Part shown: piece by piece, positions 1-8,858 of the stretch | Position numbering within the stretch: position 1 is the first letter of the stretch | Layout: every line of letters starts with the position of its first letter | From: a virus | DNA: 30,358 bases | Direction: 5' to 3' (one strand) | IMG/VR virus record: IMGVR_UViG_3300027659_003275 | Span: 1-30,358 of that record | Made by a program: the position numbers and the translations under genes | The notes under the pieces: generated by a model | The model's input: only the letters and a program-made list of their open reading frames with translations | What the model was told of the DNA's origin: nothing | The model's database searches: none

Positions 1-2
1 GT

Positions 3-2393
3 GAGGAGACTATCTCTGGTTGGAGATGGGATAGAAAGGTGATAGGTGGTGATTTTCGGCCAGCCTCTCGTCACCAGACTTACCTCGGCGGACATGCTCA
101 CGGCCTGCGCGACGGGACAAAGCTTCTGGATTGGCAGAGTGGTACTCTCGATGGATGTGGGTACAAACAACTTCGTTTTACCCAGAAGGGACATCGGGTA
201 CAATGGGTACCCCAGGTAGAAGTCGGGGAATACTCCACCTACTGGAACCGTCGTCCGCTGTTCTCTGACTACTCTATGAGTACCAATCTAACTACTGATG
301 TAACTATGAACGACCGGTACATTATAGCTCTTCAAGATGAAGAGCTATCTCAGGTGGTACTTGGTTCTTTATTCGTGGCAATCTGGAAGAGACTTGATGA
401 TTTCACTCTGATGACAATCGTAGAGTACCAGCAAGTAGGGGAGTTCACTCCCCTACCGGAGTATGGGAGCACACTAGACGAAGATGGGAATGTTGTCTGG
501 GCACAGGTGTCGGATATCCATAATGAGTACACTATAGATGATGATCGTTTAGTACAATTCAATAATCTTAAATGTATTGAAGTTGCTATAGACGACCTCT
601 ATGAAGATTACATCGAAGACTCGTGGGAAGCTCATGGGCCAAACTCTGATGATGGTAGGACTGTTTTTGCTAACTATTTTCCTTTTGAACCTTATAGCGT
701 TAGGGTCGCGACGGTAGATAGCGCAGGGGATCATATAATCTGGGAGGAAGTAACTTCATTTAGGACCTCCGCGCCTGGCGATCGACACTATGTAGTCAAC
801 TACGATCTTGGCACTATTCGAATGGGTGGGTTTAGGGCCTCTCCTCTGATCCTTAAGACTGGCATAGATACGAACGATACAGAGATCCTTGTGTACGTAG
901 ACGAGGAAACCTTGGATGACTATCCAGATCAAGGTGTAATCCTTATCGGCTCTGAGAAAATCTTTTATGCTGAGCGCGGATATTCTGGCTTCTACCAGTG
1001 TACAAGAGGTTACGATGGTAGCACTGCTGCCGTACATGCAGTGGGAGTCGAGATCCAAGACACTAGACATGGCTTTGGAAATACTGACGAGATCTATATT
1101 TCTTATCGTGCTGTGCCACGAGTAGATATGGAAGTCACTGAGCACCAGTTGCGCTCTGCGAACCGCAGTCAGTGGGTGGACGTTCGAGCTTCTTCTAATG
1201 TCGAGACTAATAACATTCTTCAGATCCTTTCGGCTAATATCAATCTTGCCGAACTGACTCTAGAGATAGACCGACCCCTTATTGGGGGGACTCTCTATGG
1301 CCCAGTCTATTATGGAACTGACTCGGGTAGACTTACGGCTACGGGATTAGACTCAAGAGGTAACCCCGTAGAGGATATTGATATCACTATAGAGATACTT
1401 GATGGAACGGGTCTTCTAGATGGAGAGAGCACTTCTATAACTAAGTCGAGCAACTCACTCGGAAAGATATATGGTGCTTTCCATGCGCCATATTCCGATG
1501 CAGAAGTTGCATATGATATTACTTCTGTCACCCATGATGCTGGCAATACTCTAATGGAAGTTAGTGGGCTACCCCTTGGTATTTCTGTTAGTGACATCTG
1601 GGTTTTCCAGGTTCTTAAGAGAGATCCATTCAGGGGCACAGTCGGCAAGCCCGGCACTATCGCCGCAAGCGGTTTGAGCGGTGCCCCAAATGGGGACTCT
1701 TATATTACGATTGAAGGGCGATACGATGACAACTATCGTGATGGGAAGATCTATGTTTTGACTACAGCAAATATCAAAAGATCACATACTATCGTTTATT
1801 CTGAAGTAATAACGAGCCCTATAAATGGGCATGTGAACACTCGAGTATTCGTTGAGGGGACATTCCTTCCAGTCACCTATACCGGTCAGCCAGCATGGCT
1901 CTTGACATCTGAAGACATAGAGTGGGATCCTGTAGAGAAAAGGGGGCAGCGGGTCATACTCTATGAGTGGTCTACTGATGCTACCCATCCTATTACTGAT
2001 GACCCTGGTGCTTATACTCCTGTGCATCCGAGTAGCATTTCTGGGACTACGCTAACTTTTGATAGTCGTGAGCTAGCAATTCCTGATGCGAACGATGATA
2101 CTGTAGAACTAGGTGCTTATATGATTGTAGCTCCTGGTGAAACTACTTTTGTAGCTTCTGCCCAAGACCCTTTCACAAATCTAACAGTTACTTCTAATCA
2201 ATTGCGGGTTCGTGTTTCTTTGCCCCAGAGTCTTCTTGGGGTTGATTCATCTGGCGCTTTACCTGTACCATATGGATTCAAGTTCGCTGTAGATGAATAT
2301 AATCTTGGCTCCGGAATAGGAGGAGCGAACTTTATTACTATAAACCCGCGCGCTAGTGGTATTAACCAATTTACCTTTACAGGGACGTTCTAA
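3..2393 (+). CDS. Virion structural protein with Ig-like domain (5' partial)
   Basis: The frame is open to the left edge, so the gene starts upstream and at least 796 residues lie here; a GTG at 39 is only an internal codon in plausible coding sequence. I infer a tail or baseplate-associated protein. Visible signs: a segment near 950-1060 with the pattern ILIGSEKIFY, CTRGYDGSTAAVHAVG, which recurs in many phage minor tail proteins (CTRG, then TAAxHxxG). An Ig-like or invasin-like beta domain follows (about 1330-1480; LTATGLDSRGNPVEDIDI). The remainder is beta-rich with no membrane segment. Its stop overlaps the next ATG (TAATG). Exact role in the particle is not identifiable. Confidence 0.75.
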   Translation, partial: EETISGWRWDRKVIGGDFRPASRHQTYLGGHAHGLRDGTKLLDWQSGTLDGCGYKQLRFTQKGHRVQWVPQVEVGEYSTYWNRRPLFSDYSMSTNLTTDVTMNDRYIIALQDEELSQVVLGSLFVAIWKRLDDFTLMTIVEYQQVGEFTPLPEYGSTLDEDGNVVWAQVSDIHNEYTIDDDRLVQFNNLKCIEVAIDDLYEDYIEDSWEAHGPNSDDGRTVFANYFPFEPYSVRVATVDSAGDHIIWEEVTSFRTSAPGDRHYVVNYDLGTIRMGGFRASPLILKTGIDTNDTEILVYVDEETLDDYPDQGVILIGSEKIFYAERGYSGFYQCTRGYDGSTAAVHAVGVEIQDTRHGFGNTDEIYISYRAVPRVDMEVTEHQLRSANRSQWVDVRASSNVETNNILQILSANINLAELTLEIDRPLIGGTLYGPVYYGTDSGRLTATGLDSRGNPVEDIDITIEILDGTGLLDGESTSITKSSNSLGKIYGAFHAPYSDAEVAYDITSVTHDAGNTLMEVSGLPLGISVSDIWVFQVLKRDPFRGTVGKPGTIAASGLSGAPNGDSYITIEGRYDDNYRDGKIYVLTTANIKRSHTIVYSEVITSPINGHVNTRVFVEGTFLPVTYTGQPAWLLTSEDIEWDPVEKRGQRVILYEWSTDATHPITDDPGAYTPVHPSSISGTTLTFDSRELAIPDANDDTVELGAYMIVAPGETTFVASAQDPFTNLTVTSNQLRVRVSLPQSLLGVDSSGALPVPYGFKFAVDEYNLGSGIGGANFITINPRASGINQFTFTGTF

Positions 2394-4216
2394 TGGCTGA
2401 TTCTTTACAACCAGGTATTAAGGTAGCTCCTACCTTTGTTGATGGAGAATCTTCTCCTGCAGCCAAGTTTACTTCTATTGGCGCTCAGCTTATGAGGGCA
2501 ACACGTAGGCTTGAGTTAGCTTTTGGGGATGCTCATGATGAATCCTATCCCTATAGTTCTTTAAATGACGCTAGACTTTCGGTTGAGTGGGGGCGGTCCA
2601 GAACTACTGATGCTGCACTCTCGGGCACTGCCACTCGTTCATTAGATATTGCTAATTTAGCTCGTCTCATCGGGCCTGCTTCGAACTTGAATCCTAAACT
2701 TCCGGCTGGAACAGTAACTATTACTGAAGATATCCCTGCTGATGTTCATGAGTTTACACTTAAATACCCTCCGGTTTCTATAACCTCAAGTGATGATACT
2801 GCTATCGATGTTGGGCAAGTCCAGACCGATCCAAGCGATCTCGCTACTGATGGTGATTTCTATGTAGATGGCAGCACGATCTACACTTATCGCATTACTA
2901 ACGGTGATACGATTACCTATACACTTACTCCTAGCGCTTGGGGGAGCGGACCAAACTACACTGGGGCAACGTTTAATGTTATTCCTGATCTGAATCAGCT
3001 TGAGGCTGGCGGAGATGGTTGCACTGTTAGCCCCACCTTAGATGGTGATGGCCGTCACACAATTACACTTCCTGTTTGTACCCATCTATCTTCCACACGG
3101 AATGGTCTTCAGGTTGCTCTAGGATCATATGAACCCTTCTATAATGAACAAATTATTCTACCTAGAGTACTTGTAGATAATTATGCTTCTGAAGAAGTCA
3201 TCCCCGCTGGGTTTATGTACCTCCGGAACTGGACTACCGGCGAAGTATACGATGATGCTGTCTATTATTACTCTGCAGAGGATACTGTTCTGATCAGTGG
3301 CGTTAACCTCGAAGACGAGGTGGCTGCTGGAGATCTCTTTGTGTTGGTCACTGTTGGCACTGATATCTGTACTTCGATTGATGATTTACGCCAGAAGATG
3401 GCTTATCATACTCATGATCGAAGCTTTGGAGAGAGCGCTATTGATGCCGAGGATATAGTGGGCTGGACAAAGGAGGCTCCTGATAGCGGACAGTATACGA
3501 AGAGTAATATCCCTGGAAACTATGCCCCTCAGTATTTGCATAGAGATGGTTATAACTCAGGAACAGATAGTGGCTTAAATGACGAAAACGTTATGCGTGG
3601 TGACTTGGCTCTTGGAGTAGAAGGAGCCACTGCTGGAAATTACACAACAGATTCTGGGTCTAGCTTCAAGTTACGATTCCTTGGTGCAAACATAGGTGGG
3701 CAGAATCCATATATCCAGAAGAATTCTAGTGGAGCTTTAATCTTAGATGCAGATATGGATGTCGTAGGAGATTATTACGACGACCCGAACCTAAAGGGCA
3801 TTCGTGTTAAGAATGGATATTTCGTCCCTGAGAAGGGAGTAGTTAGTGGACTGAATTCATCTCTAGGAGAGTTTAGCGCAGAGCTTCCTACGAAGATGCT
3901 ATCTGTAAAACTACAGGAGGCTACCCCTACGACTTCAACAAACGGAACGTATGACCTTACTGCTTATGGGTTGAGTTCAGTGGACCATATACTACTGGGG
4001 GCAATTGTGCATACAACACTTACTGGAACTTACACCTTTATAATTCCCCCTAACGCGACAAGCGGGTATGCTACTAACTATGAATGGGACTATAAGATGG
4101 GTCTCGAAACCTCCGGAAGCCCTTTTGTTCTTACTATTAGATGGATCGGAAGCTTGTGGACGGGTTCCCCGGGGGCTGATATTCACGTAACAGTATTTTT
4201 TGCTGAAAGGGTCTAA
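2393..4216 (+). CDS. Tail appendage/fibre-like virion protein
   Basis: 607 residues, starting in a TAATG overlap with the preceding gene and ending in another with the following one. The N-terminal half is Thr/Ser/Asp-rich beta sequence. The middle has a His-containing segment (MAYHTHDRSFGESAIDAEDI, then NYAPQYLHRDGYN) of the kind seen in fibre and baseplate proteins of large phages. The last about 110 residues form a compact beta domain ending in IHVTVFFAERV, suggesting a terminal head or trimerising domain. No catalytic motif is visible. Context between other virion proteins supports an external structural role; the specific function is inferred. Confidence 0.7.
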   Translation: MADSLQPGIKVAPTFVDGESSPAAKFTSIGAQLMRATRRLELAFGDAHDESYPYSSLNDARLSVEWGRSRTTDAALSGTATRSLDIANLARLIGPASNLNPKLPAGTVTITEDIPADVHEFTLKYPPVSITSSDDTAIDVGQVQTDPSDLATDGDFYVDGSTIYTYRITNGDTITYTLTPSAWGSGPNYTGATFNVIPDLNQLEAGGDGCTVSPTLDGDGRHTITLPVCTHLSSTRNGLQVALGSYEPFYNEQIILPRVLVDNYASEEVIPAGFMYLRNWTTGEVYDDAVYYYSAEDTVLISGVNLEDEVAAGDLFVLVTVGTDICTSIDDLRQKMAYHTHDRSFGESAIDAEDIVGWTKEAPDSGQYTKSNIPGNYAPQYLHRDGYNSGTDSGLNDENVMRGDLALGVEGATAGNYTTDSGSSFKLRFLGANIGGQNPYIQKNSSGALILDADMDVVGDYYDDPNLKGIRVKNGYFVPEKGVVSGLNSSLGEFSAELPTKMLSVKLQEATPTTSTNGTYDLTAYGLSSVDHILLGAIVHTTLTGTYTFIIPPNATSGYATNYEWDYKMGLETSGSPFVLTIRWIGSLWTGSPGADIHVTVFFAERV

Positions 4217-6312
4217 TGGCTCAGATTACTCTAGAACTACTAGCTAATAGCTCCGAGATTTTGTCTTGGGGGGTACCACTTTATGTACATGTACATAATA
4301 GAGTGGAGCAGTTTGTTTATCTAGACAAGATCAGAGATGGTGCCGCGCCTATTGCTTATATAGAGAATCAGCAGTTAGACAGCCATAGAAATCTTCATGT
4401 TGTTAATCGCAGCTATCAGATCCCGGGCAACTCTATTAGCAAGATCTATCAGCAGGCAAGCTGGGATAAGACTACAAGCTCATCCTATAGCTCTATCTAT
4501 AAAGATCTATTCATCACCAATAGAACTTACATAGATGAGAATGGGAAAACTCAGCCTCTATTTTTCAAGCATGTGCTTCCTGAGAATACATTTTCAGTAA
4601 AGCTACAGATGGTTTCGGCCGGGGAGCGACAAGCCGTTCAGTCGGGATATTCTTTTACCTCTTTAGACTCTGCTCTTTATACCAACTATCAGAATTTCTT
4701 TGATCCTGACACAGGGGCCTACAAGCTGTTCTTTGTGCATAGCGTCGATACCTCCGGGAACTCAACGCATGTTCTTTTGAATCCGGAGTCTGCAGTAGCA
4801 GAAGGCACTTGGGAGGATATCGACTTAGATACTGGTGATTGGAAGGAAGGGCGGATAGTCTATAATAAGACTACCAGCTCGGGAACCACTTACTACTTCA
4901 GCGAGAGTGGAACTTATTATACTAAACCAAAAGATACTTCTCTTATTATTCCTAGACTCCCTTACGGACGAGAGCCAACAGATCCTTGGTATATGAGATT
5001 CACGGCAGGGGAGATTACGACATCTGTTAATGGTGCTGCACGCCGCTATTACGTTCCCGAGTATGAACTACAGAATTTCTTCCCAAGTAAACCTTATGTT
5101 TATTTTCCAGAAGCTTCGTTCATGTATGTTAACGAAAGGGTCATTGCCGCTAACAGGGGGCATCTCAAGATTGATCCAACGGCAAGTCTTCATGTAGAGT
5201 TATATATCTATGATGCGGATGGGATACTTATTCGCGCCTTGTCTACGAATACCGGGCTTGAGGGGACACGCTACTCTAACACTGAAATCTTTTATGAGAC
5301 GGATAAGATTCTTTCCTGGGATGAGGATTCTGGCAAGATAGCCCTAGGCATTAAAGCCCTTCCAAGCTGGACTATCAGTGGGAATATTTTCTATGAAGCT
5401 GATGACTATCAGTATACTTCAATAGACTTGAATCCCTTAGCGAATAAGACCCTCTTGGACCAGACGGTAGTATTCTACTTGGTTCCTGGTGTAGATTCAG
5501 AAGACTCTGCAATTCATCATCTTGTAGTAGATCAGTCTGGAGTAATTACGGCTTGTAGTCAAGGAGAGGGGTTCGCGCATTCTTCGCTTAAGCTTCTTTT
5601 TGACGATGGGAGCTATAACAACAGTACTGTCATAGGTATGCCCTATATCAGTGGCGATATAAACGAAGATACCTTTGTTACTTTGTATACTGCCGGAGCA
5701 GATAATGCCAATGGCTATTGTATCCTTGCTGAAGTCTCTTTCCTAGATCGTAACTTTCCAGAAGACCAAATAGTCTATGATGTCAGGCGCGAGGGGGCTA
5801 TCATTTCACCTTCTGCTTTTGACGATGTTATTAAAGCTAACCCTAAGATTCTTCAGAGTGTCTTGGGTTATGGAGAGTTCGGCGAAGAGATTCCACGCAA
5901 TGGTGTCGTGGTTTTTAATGTGCCCCTTACAGTCCTGTCTGACTACGGTGGCGATCTCAGTGAATCTGATGTTAAGAAGTTGATTACTCAGCACTTAGAT
6001 TCTGCTGTTTATCCTCTGATAAAATATGACTATCCAGTATCTGAAGTAGACGTTGATGCGACTGTAACAGAGGAGTTAACTCTGTCTTGGACTTGGGAAG
6101 GCCCCAATCAGACGTATGAGCTTCTCCGCAGAGCTAACCCGACAGATGCTTGGGAAGTAATAAATACCCTTATAGCGCCGCCACGCGGCACGTTAACTCA
6201 TACCGATAGTGGACTCGATGTAAATGCTGTATATTATTACACTGTCAGAATTACTGAGAATGATATAGTATTCCCCAATGGTAACAGTGTAGCAGCAAGG
6301 GTGCGAGCATGA
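4216..6312 (+). CDS. Virion protein with C-terminal fibronectin type III domain
   Basis: 698 residues, starting in TAATG. Most of the protein is unrecognised beta-rich sequence. Residues about 610-695 read as an FN3 fold: a core Trp (LSWTWEG), a central YELLRR strand, and the typical YYYTVRITE strand near the end. FN3 domains are common surface decorations of phage tail proteins and often bind carbohydrate or spread proteins laterally. The stop overlaps the next start (ATGA), consistent with translational coupling within the virion operon. There is no signal peptide or membrane segment. A tail or baseplate role is inferred from context. Confidence 0.7.
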   Translation: MAQITLELLANSSEILSWGVPLYVHVHNRVEQFVYLDKIRDGAAPIAYIENQQLDSHRNLHVVNRSYQIPGNSISKIYQQASWDKTTSSSYSSIYKDLFITNRTYIDENGKTQPLFFKHVLPENTFSVKLQMVSAGERQAVQSGYSFTSLDSALYTNYQNFFDPDTGAYKLFFVHSVDTSGNSTHVLLNPESAVAEGTWEDIDLDTGDWKEGRIVYNKTTSSGTTYYFSESGTYYTKPKDTSLIIPRLPYGREPTDPWYMRFTAGEITTSVNGAARRYYVPEYELQNFFPSKPYVYFPEASFMYVNERVIAANRGHLKIDPTASLHVELYIYDADGILIRALSTNTGLEGTRYSNTEIFYETDKILSWDEDSGKIALGIKALPSWTISGNIFYEADDYQYTSIDLNPLANKTLLDQTVVFYLVPGVDSEDSAIHHLVVDQSGVITACSQGEGFAHSSLKLLFDDGSYNNSTVIGMPYISGDINEDTFVTLYTAGADNANGYCILAEVSFLDRNFPEDQIVYDVRREGAIISPSAFDDVIKANPKILQSVLGYGEFGEEIPRNGVVVFNVPLTVLSDYGGDLSESDVKKLITQHLDSAVYPLIKYDYPVSEVDVDATVTEELTLSWTWEGPNQTYELLRRANPTDAWEVINTLIAPPRGTLTHTDSGLDVNAVYYYTVRITENDIVFPNGNSVAARVRA

Positions 6313-6764
6313 GTGTACATGATTTAATGTTTGAGATAGTTTCGTCTTCGGAGACCATCTACGATCCTCTTGGTGTTGTAGCTGATACTCCTATAGAGCT
6401 TCGAGTGACGAACATGGGAACGGAAGACCTTACTGATTTGGGGTTCTATCTTGTTCCTTCTGCATCTTTGGGTGATGCGGATAATCCGTCAGGGGTTCCT
6501 GCCGAGACTGATTATCAGGATATTTTGACTTGGGGACAGGCTGTCGATCTTGGAGAAGAACTTACGGGTGGCCTCAAAATTACATGCGATCCTGGAAGCG
6601 GAGTAGATACTTTCTACTTCACTAGATCCGCCGGTGCCTCTGAAACACTTAAGCTTCCCTTGGCTGATTTGGATGCTGGCGACTCGACCACTTTTACACT
6701 TGAACTAGAGACACCCCCCGGTGTAGCTTCACGAAGATTCTATGTAAGCCTTGTTCTGGAGTAA
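6309..6764 (+). CDS. Small beta-sandwich virion protein
   Basis: 151 residues, overlapping the FN3 gene by ATGA and followed after 3 bases by the next gene. The sequence alternates hydrophobic and polar residues as in an Ig or CARDB-like beta sandwich (PIELRVTNMGTEDLTDLGFY; later DSTTFTLELETPPG and RRFYVSLVLE). The arrangement resembles extracellular domains that define additivity of beta strands around a conserved Asn-x-Gly turn. No enzyme motif is visible. It is probably an accessory partner of the neighbouring tail proteins, but nothing in the sequence fixes its role. Confidence 0.6.
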   Translation: MSVHDLMFEIVSSSETIYDPLGVVADTPIELRVTNMGTEDLTDLGFYLVPSASLGDADNPSGVPAETDYQDILTWGQAVDLGEELTGGLKITCDPGSGVDTFYFTRSAGASETLKLPLADLDAGDSTTFTLELETPPGVASRRFYVSLVLE

Positions 6765-6767
6765 GTC

Positions 6768-8858
6768 ATGCCTTTGAAACTAACAGATGCAATAGACTTC
6801 ACAGTAAGTGAGCGAAAGGCTGCGAGGAAAAGAGCTTCAGATATATCTGGTGTGGACCTTGCAGCTCGGAGACTAGACCAGTTAGAGGAGGGTTTTCTTC
6901 AGAGTAAGCAGGCTCTCGAGCCTCGAAGAGATATGGCGGCTGGAGGCCTAAGTAGCTCGGGGAGCGAAACTCTTTTCGTTAAGAATGCGAAGTATCAAGC
7001 TGCGCTCATGGCAGATAAGACTGACACACTTGGACAGCATATCTTTCGGAGTACGCAGGAAACCTTTACTATCATTGATGGTATTGAGCGAGCCGTAGCT
7101 TCTCTTGAGTCTGATGTGAAAGAGAGCGAATTAGAAATCAAAGAAGGATATTCGAAGGTACACTACAATGCTTTTGTACGACATATCGACGCCGATGAAG
7201 ACTTCGAAACTATCCCTCTTAGAAGAGACCCGAAGACAGATGTGCCGTTCCTATCCGGGCATATTTGCGAAGTAGATTCCGGGCATGGGATTACCTTGCC
7301 CCTGGTGCATGAAGAGTTAATTGTGTTCTCAGATGCTGTTCTTCTCTCAGAAGAAACTGATAGAGGGGACACAGAGAATCCTCTTATTCAGACCTCACCA
7401 AGAAATCTCTTTCTAAACGGTGAGATCTTTCGGTATTCTATAGTCAAGAGGGAGTTTGATGAGACTTCTCGACTCTATACCTCTGGAGAGGTTACTTGTA
7501 CGATCCAGTTAGAGCTGGCTGCGTTACAACTAATCAATACTCTTGTCATTGAACCTGCTGCTACATCTTCAGTATTCTTAACTGACATAGATGTCCTTTC
7601 TGACGATAACACTGAATTCGATTTAGAGATCGATGTTCAGGAACTTAAGAAGAGAACGGTTATTACCTTTGACGCCATCCGTGCTCGGTATATAAACTTT
7701 ACCTTCAAACAGTATGCTCCAGTAGAGCGAACCCGTGTTGTTATTAGCGATCAGAGAGCTGCCAAGCTCAATGAGCTACTGGAGTCCTCGGGATTCACAG
7801 GAGCCGAGGAAGAGGCCATAGAGACTGTTTACGGGGCGGTCTACGACTTCTCTATGAAGAGTATCAAGGGGTATCTAAGAACTTACAATAGTACTGGTGT
7901 ATTTAGTTCGGCTCCTATAGCGGCAAGGAACCTTATAGCCTTGAACCTAGTAGATGATATTGAGCCTCCGACTACTTGGGAGGCTCCGTATAGCTATGGT
8001 GCTGGCGGCGTGGATCCTTTAATTGAACGTTATGTCTTTGTTGATATGAAGACCCCTGATGGAGTCACTATCATGAGAGGCGCGGTGCCTCTTCGCTCTG
8101 GAAGCGAACAGAGAGAGGGGCTTCCTCTTTTTGGTAAGACCTCGAAGCTTTCACTCTATCCCGATGTCTATAAGGGTCTATCGAAAGCAAGAGTTACCGC
8201 AAGCTACAATCTTGGGGTCTGGTCGGTCTCCTGTCCAGATGGTATTCCGGGCCTAGCTGGCAAGCCCACTCTTTCTCCTCAGTCAGATGAAGACTTAAGA
8301 TTTATTGGGCCTGATGGCTCTGAGCTTACGCAGGCCCCCCCAGTTTACACAAAGATATCTTCTACTAGCTTATGGATAGCTCCTGCCGGTACAGGTAATC
8401 GGGACGCTATCACTGCTGCTACGACACCATATCTTTATGCGTTCTTTGCTTCTGAGCAGACTAATCCAATTACCGTAAAGGAAGACACAACTACTCTTGT
8501 TCTAGGAACTGATTATCAACTCTCTTTTGATCGTGGCGCTAGCTGGGTAGACGAAATCCCCTGGGGGAGAAGCCTTGTAGATGGAAACATAGCTGGTAAT
8601 GTGTTGGTAAAATTTACGGATCCAGACTATGATAAGTTTTACAGTGTTGAATACGCTGTAGCGAAAGATCAATGGCTGGAAGATAGCAAGACTATTAAGC
8701 TAAAGAACTTCAGAACTATGGTTGATTCCGCTCGGAAAAAGAATGTTTGTGATCTTCACACTATCTATATACTCCGTGGCTGGAACACCAGTACCTACGT
8801 TACTCCTCTAATAGAAAACTATTCTTTACGCCTCAGAGAGCTGAATGTCAGTAAGTAA
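6768..8858 (+). CDS. Virion structural protein, discoidin-like core (paralogue 1 of 3)
   Basis: 696 residues. The N-terminal about 130 residues are helical and charged (ARKRASDISGVDLAARRLDQ). A beta domain at about 225-315 resembles an F5/8-type C (discoidin) jelly roll: a strand ending in LELAALQLINTLVIEP and a closing strand RARYINFTFKQY. It is followed by the motif YDFSMKSIKGYLRTY at about 365, which recurs in the next two genes (YGLGIKEVRAFSSKY and YTFALDSLKVYSDEY). These shared features make the three proteins paralogues. They are likely tail or baseplate components with a carbohydrate-binding-like module; the ligand is unknown. The 3' end overlaps the next gene by 14 bases. Confidence 0.7.
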   Translation: MPLKLTDAIDFTVSERKAARKRASDISGVDLAARRLDQLEEGFLQSKQALEPRRDMAAGGLSSSGSETLFVKNAKYQAALMADKTDTLGQHIFRSTQETFTIIDGIERAVASLESDVKESELEIKEGYSKVHYNAFVRHIDADEDFETIPLRRDPKTDVPFLSGHICEVDSGHGITLPLVHEELIVFSDAVLLSEETDRGDTENPLIQTSPRNLFLNGEIFRYSIVKREFDETSRLYTSGEVTCTIQLELAALQLINTLVIEPAATSSVFLTDIDVLSDDNTEFDLEIDVQELKKRTVITFDAIRARYINFTFKQYAPVERTRVVISDQRAAKLNELLESSGFTGAEEEAIETVYGAVYDFSMKSIKGYLRTYNSTGVFSSAPIAARNLIALNLVDDIEPPTTWEAPYSYGAGGVDPLIERYVFVDMKTPDGVTIMRGAVPLRSGSEQREGLPLFGKTSKLSLYPDVYKGLSKARVTASYNLGVWSVSCPDGIPGLAGKPTLSPQSDEDLRFIGPDGSELTQAPPVYTKISSTSLWIAPAGTGNRDAITAATTPYLYAFFASEQTNPITVKEDTTTLVLGTDYQLSFDRGASWVDEIPWGRSLVDGNIAGNVLVKFTDPDYDKFYSVEYAVAKDQWLEDSKTIKLKNFRTMVDSARKKNVCDLHTIYILRGWNTSTYVTPLIENYSLRLRELNVSK

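Noticed and set aside
756-1145. 129-codon - strand frame inside the first virion gene
   Set aside because: Opposite to coding sequence of a long virion protein and without a family signal.
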